Assembly (NCBI GenBank): GCA_016715645.1
Contig: JADJZR010000025.1
Coordinates: 1 to 11,693, forward strand
Direction: 5' to 3'
DNA: 11,693 bases
Source of the DNA: Elusimicrobiota bacterium
GTDB lineage: Bacteria; Elusimicrobiota; Elusimicrobia; FEN-1173
Position numbers and translations under genes: made by a program. The first letter of the stretch is position 1. Every line of letters starts with the position of its first letter. The notes beneath the pieces were generated by a model that did not search any database, was not told the DNA's origin, and saw only the letters and a program-made list of their open reading frames with translations. Below, in pieces: positions 1 to 4,908 of the stretch.

Positions 1-548
1 GCGACCGAGGGGAGGGCGAGGCCAACGGCCTTGACCCCAGGTTTTCAGGCCAAGGCCGACGACGGGCTCTGCCACGGCGGCGGCTCACTAGAGCGGATGG
101 GGGTTCCAGCGCAGCGGTCACCGTCCAACGGCCCATCTTGCCAGCCGGCGAACGCGCACGTTCCTCGTGCGGCGCGGGGCGACCGGGGTTTCTCCAGGTT
201 TTCAAGCGCAGCGGGCAGCGTCCCCAGTCCGCCTGACAAAACCGGGCCGGGCGGAGCGTGTTCTCGGGCCGACGCGCGGGCCAAACCCCTGTTAGCCAGC
301 GTCCAACCGGAGCTGAACACGTCCGGGGGTTTTCAACAAACGAATCCCAACCGCAGTGTGCTCTTTTTCCAGACCCCACCGCGGGGGTTCTTTTCCGCCG
401 AAGGTGAGGTTTCTTCGATGACATTGGCCCGGTTTCTTTCCACCCCAACGACTTCCAAAGGAAAACGAAGGCCGAGCGGAAACAACGCAACACAGTCCTT
501 CGTGGAGGAAAAGGGGTGGAAGGATCCACGGCACGGAATTGTCTTGGT
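1..548. other. GC-rich noncoding region, distal part downstream of recombinase
   Basis: I see no convincing gene here; the open frames on both strands are the kind that GC-rich noncoding DNA gives and match no family I know. The stretch is rich in short inverted repeats, for example GGCCTTG (27-33) with CAAGGCC (51-57). An 11-bp direct repeat CCAGGTTTTCA lies at 37-47 and 194-204. Read leftward, it continues the structured element that begins after the recombinase stop. The block TGACCGCTGCG (minus strand, about 111-121) recurs on the plus strand at about 3657-3667, which hints that weak homology to the right-hand copy continues this far. Confidence 0.4.
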
Positions 549-708
549 TAGCGGTCGACAACTTTTAAAAGAGAAACACCCCCACGGCGGCGGCACAACC
601 GGCCGCAGAGGTTGGTCGAGCCCCGCACCCCCCCCTACACACGCGGCAGGTTGGGGGGGCACACCGTGCCCCCCCCCTCCATTCGCAACAGGTCGATACA
701 CCGATCCC
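549..708 (-). ncRNA. Candidate structured element after recombinase stop, left copy
   Basis: This begins directly after the repaired recombinase stop (709-711) and matches, in inverted orientation, the sequence after the second recombinase tail at 3235-3387. Shared blocks in the same order are ACCTGTTGCGAATGGA (minus, 693-678), CCAACCTCTGCGGC (minus, 615-602) and GTCGACCGCTA (minus, 559-549). Between the first two lies a hairpin with a perfect 10-bp stem (GGGGGGGCAC 653-662, loop 663-665, GTGCCCCCCC 666-675). A second, smaller hairpin is GCGGC (590-594) with GCCGC (602-606). The right copy keeps both hairpins with different stem sequence in the first. It could be a 3' UTR structure, a separate noncoding RNA, or a folded DNA site used by the recombinase. 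Conservation is visible; function is unknown. Confidence 0.4.
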
Positions 709-2280
709 CTACAGGGTGGGCCGCAGGTTAAATTGGCCTGTTAAGCGGTAGTGTCTCCAGAAATCGTGGGTCACGTTGGCAAAATCGATGGGGGCGGTAT
801 GGGGCGGCACAACATGTACCTCCACTTTTTCCGTAGCGAACTGAAGAGGGTCCGTTCCCAACCCGGGGGCGGGCCTTCTTTCTTTTCGGGGGACAAACGG
901 GGGGCTGGGCGGAGAGGCCGGGTGCGGAAACGGAGGGAGACGATCCCGTCGCCTCTTTTCCGTCGGTGGAGAGGCCCCAGCGGAAGCGGACCGTGATGTT
1001 GTCCTTTCCGTAAATCACCTTTGCGATGCCTTGCCGAACGGCCAACGACTTCTCAATCCCGGTTTTGCGCGCGCAGTTTTTCACATGCTTTTGGAGTGTC
1101 TCTTGAAGTATTTCGGGGGTCAGGTTTTCCAACTGTTGGGGCGGTTCGAACCCGTTTTCAGGGGGCTGATGTAATTGGTTTTTGACCGAGAACAGCATTT
1201 GTTTGAGGTAAACAGGGTCCCTGGATAGTCTCGCAAGGTTTTGATGGATGGTCTGCTCCAACCGGGGGGCGCTGATTTGGCGGGTTGTACATGCGTTCCA
1301 ACCTTTGTGGTTGGTAGCCGTGCAACGATAGTAAAAATAGCGTTGTTGCCCTGACGGGCTCTTCTTGGTTGTATGAGTGGGGCTCATATGGGACCGGCAT
1401 TCTCCGCACTCAATGAGCCCCGCATAAGGCAGATGGTGGTAGGGGGCGCTGGTTTTCGAATTTTTTGGTTTTCTTCGGCCAATAGGGCCTGAGTGTGGTT
1501 AAACAAGTCCTCGGAGATGATCGGCTCCTGGATGCCGGGGAGAATTTTTCCTTTGTACATGGTTTTTCCGGCGGCGGCGGGACTTTTTAAAACTCGCCAG
1601 ACAAAGTGATCGGAAAGCGTGGACCGCTCGTGCCATAATTCTCGGAGGGCGAGCGTCACCTGGTGCGCCGTGCCGAGCTCAACATATTTCTCAAAGATGA
1701 AGCGCACGACGCGGGCCCGCTTGGGATCAACGAACAGTTTTCCCTCGACTTTTTTGTAGCCGTAGGGTGGAGGGCCGCCGTTGTAAAGGCCCCGCATGGC
1801 GCGCTGGGCAAATTTATCCCGGATGCGCTCGGAGGCCAGCTCCCGCTCAAACTGGGCGAAGGTCAGCATGATATTGCGAAGGAGGCGGCCCGCCGGGGTG
1901 GAGGTATCGAAGCGCTCCGTGACGGAGATAAACCCCGCGTTGTGAGTCTCGAAAAGTTCGATCAGCTGGTAAAAGTCGCGCGGGGAGCGTGTGAGGCGGT
2001 CAATCTTGTAGGTAATCACCATGTCGATGAGCCCGGCCTTGATGTCGGCAGCTAATTTCTGAAGGGCTGGGCGATTCACATTGGCGCCGGTGAACCCAGG
2101 GTCGGAGTAAACTTTGGCGACGCGAAAGCCCTCCTGACTGGCGATGAATGACCTGATGCGGTCCTCCTGGGCCTCGCAGGAGTTGAACTCGACCTCCGCC
2201 TGTTGGTCCGTTGAAACACGGGTGTAAATCGCGCAACGGGTCACGGGCGGGGCGGATTTTTCAGCAAGCATTGGCTGCAT
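709..2280 (-). CDS. Serine site-specific recombinase (large, Zn-ribbon type), frameshifted
   Basis: DNA recombinase of the serine family, about 523 residues after repair. It cuts and rejoins DNA through a 5'-phosphoserine link, typically to integrate or excise an element. The N-terminal resolvase domain starts CAIYTRVSTDQQ, with Ser23 as the likely nucleophile, followed by the arginine-rich DRLTRSPRDFYQL helix and the LTFAQFERELASERI dimer helix. A Recombinase domain follows (GPPPYGYKK onward), then a zinc ribbon with CGEC and later YRC and NAC cysteines, a helical part and a low-complexity linker. The start is ATG at 2280, with GGAGG 7 nt upstream. Two shifts break it. The G run 1442-1446 needs one more base. 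Near 826-832 one base fewer gives a tail ending FNLRPTL before TAG at 709. That tail matches the second copy (ending YNLRPTL), which supports the repair. The gene has a sigma-70-like promoter and is probably coupled to a small upstream ORF. Confidence 0.9.
949..1060 (-). repeat. 112-bp perfect inverted repeat, left arm
   Basis: The reverse complement of this segment is identical, base for base, to 2882-2993. It lies in the C-terminal part of the recombinase gene and codes for GIEKSLAVRQGIAKVIYGKD and the following residues up to GKEA. Identity stops sharply at the upstream side; on the downstream side similarity continues but with substitutions and indels. Confidence 0.95.
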
Positions 2281-2405
2281 GGCATGGCCTCCAGGTAGGG
2301 GAGTCGGCGGCGCTCGGTTCGCGCCATTTCGAACTCGTTGAGTAAATGCAGAAGGTGCTCGGCCAAATGGGGATCCGTCTTGGCGATTTCGGTTATCAAC
2401 TCCAC
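2241..2405 (-). CDS. Small 54-residue ORF overlapping recombinase start
   Basis: I do not recognise this gene. It would start at GTG 2405 with a strong ribosome site AGGAGG (2416-2411) 5 nt upstream and stop at TGA 2243-2241, 40 nt inside the recombinase gene in another frame. The predicted protein begins VELITEIAKTDPHLAEHLLH and continues through an acidic/basic helix (NEFEMARTERRRLPYLEA) to a short tail containing CSQC. It looks like a mostly helical small protein. The recombinase ribosome site GGAGG lies inside it, so ribosomes finishing this ORF would stop close to the recombinase start. Translational coupling is an inference, as is real expression. It could be a regulator or accessory peptide of the recombinase, or simply a leader ORF. 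Confidence 0.5.
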   Translation of the reverse strand: MELITEIAKTDPHLAEHLLHLLNEFEMARTERRRLPYLEAMPCSQCLLKNPPRP

Positions 2406-2430
2406 GGCGGCCTCCTGCGGGGTGAAAGAA

Positions 2431-2500
2431 CCCCTCGGGTGTCCAGGTCGGCCGCTGGGCCTTCCCTCCGAGGGGCAAAACGGCCCCGCGAGACCTGGAC
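2431..2500 (-). promoter_or_regulatory. Recombinase leader with two interleaved stems
   Basis: Two perfect inverted repeats interleave in the leader: GTCCAGGTC (2441-2449) with GACCTGGAC (2492-2500), and CCCCTCGG (2431-2438) with CCGAGGGG (2468-2475). The order of arms makes a pseudoknot, or two mutually exclusive hairpins. The predicted transcript start from the promoter at 2507-2536 falls at about 2500, exactly the first base of the outer stem. The inner stem is followed on the transcript by TTCTTTC, only weakly terminator-like. This could be an attenuator, an RNA switch for the ORF at 2405 and the recombinase, or a DNA site bound by recombinase. Confidence 0.5.
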
Positions 2501-2506
2501 AACAAT

Positions 2507-2536
2507 ACTATACCTCCTATACCTTATATTCGTCAA
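2507..2536 (-). promoter_or_regulatory. Sigma-70-like promoter for the recombinase operon
   Basis: On the minus strand there is a -35 box TTGACG (2536-2531), an 18-nt spacer and a -10 box TATAGT (2512-2507), five of six matches to each consensus hexamer. It would start transcription near 2500 and read the 54-codon ORF and the recombinase gene. It lies in the gap between the divergent recombinase and RHH genes. Confidence 0.65.
2508..2524. promoter_or_regulatory. Tandem 8-bp repeats, possible RHH-protein operator
   Basis: CTATACCT occurs twice with a 9-bp period (2508-2515 and 2517-2524). The repeats cover the -10 box and part of the spacer of the leftward promoter. Ribbon-helix-helix proteins often bind tandem short repeats spaced about one helical turn, and such a protein is encoded about 40 bp away. 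A protein bound here would block recombinase transcription; that is inference. Confidence 0.4.
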
Positions 2537-2562
2537 GGCCCGCTATCTTGTAACCTCTAGGC

Positions 2563-2775
2563 ATGCCGAAAAAAACCCTACGACAAAGGCGGGATCGTTT
2601 ATTACCAGAGGAAGGGCCTGCAAAGAGCGTAATCCTGCACCTCTCCCCCGAAACCCATAAAAAGCTTAAGTACATGGCCTGGCTCAAGGAGACATCAGTT
2701 CAGAAACTTCTTGCGAAGACCATCGAGGCGCTGGTCAAGGACGTCAATTTTAAAGGCAAGACCGGGGCCGCTTAG
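2563..2775 (+). CDS. Small ribbon-helix-helix (CopG/Arc-like) protein
   Basis: A 70-residue basic protein starting MPKKTLRQRRDRL. Residues about 20-60 fit a ribbon-helix-helix fold: a short beta strand (KSVILHL), a turn SPET, helix HKKLKYMAWLKE, a turn TSVQ, and helix KLLAKTIEALVKD. Such proteins bind DNA as dimers through the paired strand and act as repressors or antitoxins. No toxin gene lies next to it, so a role as repressor of the divergent recombinase is more likely than an antitoxin role, but this is not shown. The ATG start has only a weak ribosome site (AGG at 2558-2560). The N-terminal 19 residues are arginine/lysine rich. The fold is inferred from sequence pattern only. Confidence 0.7.
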   Translation: MPKKTLRQRRDRLLPEEGPAKSVILHLSPETHKKLKYMAWLKETSVQKLLAKTIEALVKDVNFKGKTGAA

Positions 2776-2819
2776 GCGACTTTCCCCTGCCCAATTTGGG
2801 CGGCGTTTTGGTTTGGCCA

Positions 2820-2852
2820 CCCCACCCCGCCGGGGAGGGGTTTGGGGAGGGG
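2820..2852 (+). other. G-quadruplex-forming motif / C4AC4-G4AG4 palindrome
   Basis: Four runs of four G with short loops (GGGG-A-GGGG-TTT-GGGG-A-GGGG, 2832-2852) meet the classical quadruplex rule. The first two G runs can also pair with CCCCACCCC (2820-2828) in a hairpin with loop GCC. The motif sits between the RHH gene and the point, about 2870, where homology to the recombinase tail starts. The rest of 2776-2869 holds nothing else I can name. Confidence 0.6.
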
Positions 2853-2881
2853 AACCACCTTGGGGTTGCGCGCGCGGGGTT

Positions 2882-2993
2882 GGGATTGAGAAGTCGTTGG
2901 CCGTTCGGCAAGGCATCGCAAAGGTGATTTACGGAAAGGACAACATCACGGTCCGCTTCCGCTGGGGCCTCTCCACCGACGGAAAAGAGGCGA
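2882..2993 (+). repeat. 112-bp perfect inverted repeat, right arm
   Basis: Identical to the reverse complement of 949-1060. It marks the start of clear homology between the second recombinase fragment and the full-length gene; a few matching bases (GCGCGCG) lie just before it at about 2869. Confidence 0.95.
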
Positions 2994-3234
2994 TGGGATC
3001 GCCTTCTTCCGCTTCCGCGCCCGGCTTCTCCGCCCCGCCCGCCGTTCGCCCCCGAAAAGAAAAAGGCCCGCCCCCGTGTTGGGAACGGACCCTCTCTTTC
3101 AGTTCGCTACGAAAAAAATGTGGAGCATAAACAGTTGGTCGCAAACCATTGACCTAAACGTGCCCAATATATCCCATGGTTACTGGGAAAACTTCGAACT
3201 GACCGGAGAATACAACCTGCGACCTACCTTGTAG
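2882..3234 (+). pseudogene. Truncated second recombinase, C-terminal fragment only
   Basis: This stretch codes for the last roughly 115-120 residues of a second serine recombinase: GIEKSLAVRQGIAKVIYGKD, the low-complexity linker, SVRYEK, then ISHGYWENFELTGEYNLRPT and the final Leu before TAG at 3232-3234. The catalytic, Recombinase and zinc-ribbon parts are absent; the sequence before about 2869 is unrelated. At least two indels relative to the left copy break the frame, one near 3050-3060 in the linker and one near 3110-3150. The region of full identity, the diverged tail and the conserved noncoding element follow one another as in the full-length gene. It may be the remnant of a second element inserted in opposite orientation, or a spare tail for exchange by inversion. 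Confidence 0.8.
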
Positions 3235-3387
3235 GGATCGGACGACCTGTTGCGAATGGAGGGGGGAGGCCTTGAATGGCCTCCCCCACTGACGCGTGTT
3301 TAGAGGGGGGTGCGATGCTCTCCCAACCTCTGCGGCAGGTTTTGCCGCGCCCTTGGCGTTCGGTTCTTTTTGACCGTCGACCGCTAT
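3235..3387 (+). ncRNA. Candidate structured element after recombinase stop, right copy
   Basis: Second copy of the element at 549-708, with the same spacing from the recombinase stop. The blocks are ACCTGTTGCGAATGGA (3245-3260), CCAACCTCTGCGGC (3323-3336) and GTCGACCGCTA (3376-3386). The first hairpin has a perfect 10-bp stem, GGGGGAGGCC (3262-3271) with GGCCTCCCCC (3278-3287) and loop TTGAAT; most inner pairs and the loop differ from the left copy, but pairing is kept. The second hairpin is GCGGCA (3332-3337) with TGCCGC (3343-3348). Retained pairing despite changed sequence is what selection on a folded RNA or a folded single-stranded DNA would give. No protein reading is convincing. Confidence 0.4.
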
Positions 3388-3884
3388 CGCGGCGCCACGC
3401 GGGGCCACTCTATTTATCCTCCACGGGATAGAGAGACAGCGAGCGGAGGGGTATAGTCCCCGGCGCGGGGGCGGCCGCCTCGGGATCGAAAGGACGAGGC
3501 GTGGCTGTCGTCCTCGAAAGCCCCAAACCCACCCGCCGGGAAAACCCCCGGCGCTTGCCCCGCCGCTCCATCGTTCGCCCCCTTGGTCGCTCGCCGGCCC
3601 CGCCCGAAAAGCGCGCGCGGGGCCAGCTCGCTTCGTCGTCCCCGCGAGCGGAACGCTGACCGCTGCGGTCAATCTGTTCTAAATCCGCTCCGGTTGATTC
3701 GCCTTTCGGGGAGAAAAACCCCAGCCGTCCGCTACGGTCGGTTCGCTTTTTGGGTCGCTCCGCCGTGTCGGCCCATTGCGCCGCCGCAGCTGCGCTCGGT
3801 CGCCCGCGTGACAGGAACGCTGTCGTCTCCGTTGCTCGGCACGTCAACCCCTTTTCACCCCGTTGGGCGCGCGCACGTTTTTGA
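3388..3884. other. GC-rich noncoding region with many hairpins
   Basis: No gene supported. Strong short palindromes follow one another: CGCCGGG (3534-3540) with CCCGGCG (3547-3553), GGCCCCGC (3596-3603) with GCGGGGCC (3617-3624), and TGACCGC/GCGGTCA around 3657-3671. A stem closed around TCCACG lies at about 3415-3432, and a similar TCCTCCACG block occurs in the left copy (minus strand, about 511-503). This looks like the distal part of the same recombinase-linked element. The long open frames across it read as low-complexity Arg/Pro/Ala and are not credible proteins. Confidence 0.4.
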
Positions 3885-3937
3885 CTTTGTGGTTCAGCCC
3901 ACAAAGCCCGACACGTGGAACGTGGCGGGTTTGTGGG
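3885..3937 (+). repeat. Hairpin repeat copy 1, with alternative pairing, upstream of DUF1016 gene
   Basis: CCCACAAAGCCCG (3898-3910) pairs with CGGGTTTGTGGG (3926-3937), and inside it CACGT (3912-3916) pairs with ACGTG (3920-3924) around loop GGA. The left arm can instead pair with CTTTGTGG (3885-3892), so two exclusive folds exist. The 24-nt core 3907-3930 recurs at 4867-4890 with three transitions. No T run follows, so a simple terminator on this strand is unlikely. It ends 112 nt before the DUF1016 start. Confidence 0.7.
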
Positions 3938-4049
3938 TGATTTTGGGAGTCAGTCGAATGCCGTTCTTTGTCCTCCAGATCAGCCCTCATTTTCATAGAC
4001 TTACGGTGTCGTCAAAAAGGAAGTATCGAAAAAAGGAACAGCTCCGCCA

Positions 4050-4818
4050 ATGAAAAGCGTGCCAGTCGTCGGCAAATCCATCAACGCCAACGCCTATGAT
4101 CGCCTAATCAAAGATCTTCGGACCATCTGGGAAACAGGGAAAACCAGAGCCCGACGAGCCATTGCCAAGGAAGCCCTTCGAGCTTATTGGGAAATGGGGG
4201 GAAGGATCGCGCAGGAACAACTGACGGAAAATGCGGGTTATGCAAGGTCGGTCATGCAACGGTTGGCCAAGGACATCAAAACCGATATGACCACCCTCTA
4301 CCGGTGTGTCCAGTTTCACGAGACATACAAGGCCGTCCCTGAGACCGAGGTTCTTGCCTGGGCGCACTACCGGGTCCTACTAACCATCAAAGACCTCAAA
4401 GAGCGGGAATACTACACGGTCCAGGCGGAAAATAATGAATGGACCCGAGACCAGCTACTGAGGGCCGTTCAGGGTGACCGATATGGGGAAGGGAAGAAGG
4501 GGAAAAAAGCGAAGCAACTCCCCCGCCGATGTGGATTGCGGTTTCGAGATCAAAAAGAAGGAGAGGATCCGCCTGGCTGGAATCGACTGCCCGGAGATCA
4601 GCACAGAGGAAGGCCGCGAAGCCGCCGAATACGTCCGAAACCAACTGTCACGCGTCCCCTTCGTGATGCTCCGCACCACCAAGGTGGACATCAACGGCCG
4701 CTTCCTTGGCCACATTTTCTATTCGCTGGATGAAACGATGGACAAGGACGACATTTACCGGGAAGGCGTGATGCTGAACCAAGAGCTGCTGGACAAAGGA
4801 TTTGCGAGGGTTTATTAG
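4050..4818 (+). CDS. DUF1016 N-terminal domain fused to a partial SNase-like nuclease domain, frameshifted
   Basis: The first about 155 residues match the DUF1016 N-terminal (YhcG-type) helical domain: YDRLIKDLRTIWETGKTRAR, AYWEMGGRIAQEQL, AWAHYRVLLTIKD, EYYTVQAENNEWTRDQLLRA. After a lysine-rich linker the frame changes in the C run 4520-4524; removing one C joins it to a staphylococcal-nuclease-like segment. There Arg (4570-4572), Asp (4585-4587) and Glu (4594-4596) of IRLAGIDCPE and Arg (4699-4701) of NGRFLG fit catalytic positions. The first strand with the DGDT metal-binding Asp is missing, so an internal deletion in addition to the shift is likely, and nuclease activity is doubtful. The usual C-terminal PD-(D/E)XK domain of DUF1016 proteins is absent. 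The start is ATG 4050 after AAGGAA. Proteins of this type occur in defence islands; the exact role is unknown. Confidence 0.75.
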
Positions 4819-4819
4819 G

Positions 4820-4842
4820 TTGGAATACTCTGGGAGTTCCAA
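4820..4842 (+). terminator. Hairpin after DUF1016-SNase gene, terminator-like without T run
   Basis: TTGGA (4820-4824) plus ACTC (4827-4830) pair with GAGT (4834-4837) plus TCCAA (4838-4842), with a two-base bulge and loop TGG. It starts 2 nt after the stop codon. No T run follows, so it may only protect the 3' end. Confidence 0.35.
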
Positions 4843-4863
4843 TCCGACTGAAATGCAAATGAA

Positions 4864-4896
4864 AAACCCGATACGTGGAGCGCGGCGGGTGTTTGG
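4864..4896 (+). repeat. Hairpin repeat copy 2, upstream of helicase gene
   Basis: ACCCG (4866-4870) pairs with CGGGT (4886-4890), extended by A/T pairs with a bulge. The core 4867-4890 matches copy 1 (3907-3930) at 21 of 24 positions, and two of the three transitions keep a wobble pair in the inner stem. On the minus strand it ends CGGGTTTTTC, so it could act as a weak leftward terminator. It ends about 13 nt before the helicase start codon and carries GGAG at 4895-4898, the likely ribosome site. Confidence 0.6.
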
Positions 4897-4908
4897 AGCG
4901 AAATAGGC

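Noticed and set aside
549..708. Group I or group II intron as explanation of the structured element
   Set aside because: I find no group II domain V-like hairpin and no recognisable group I core, though a covariance search would be needed to exclude them.
31..744. Long open frame on the plus strand
   Set aside because: Low-complexity Pro/Gly/Arg translation in GC-rich DNA; the conserved recombinase tail and structured element on the other strand explain the conservation.
1663..2055. 130-codon frame on the plus strand
   Set aside because: Antisense to the well-supported recombinase catalytic domain; no ribosome site or family match.
2563..2775. Toxin-antitoxin pair with the RHH protein as antitoxin
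   Set aside because: No toxin-like ORF is adjacent; downstream is the quadruplex motif and the recombinase fragment, upstream the divergent recombinase operon.
3154..4053. Several long frames on both strands (3154-3672, 3410-3904, 3583-4053)
   Set aside because: They overlap each other in GC-rich hairpin DNA and read as Arg/Pro/Ala-rich sequence without domains; one even crosses the recombinase pseudogene stop.
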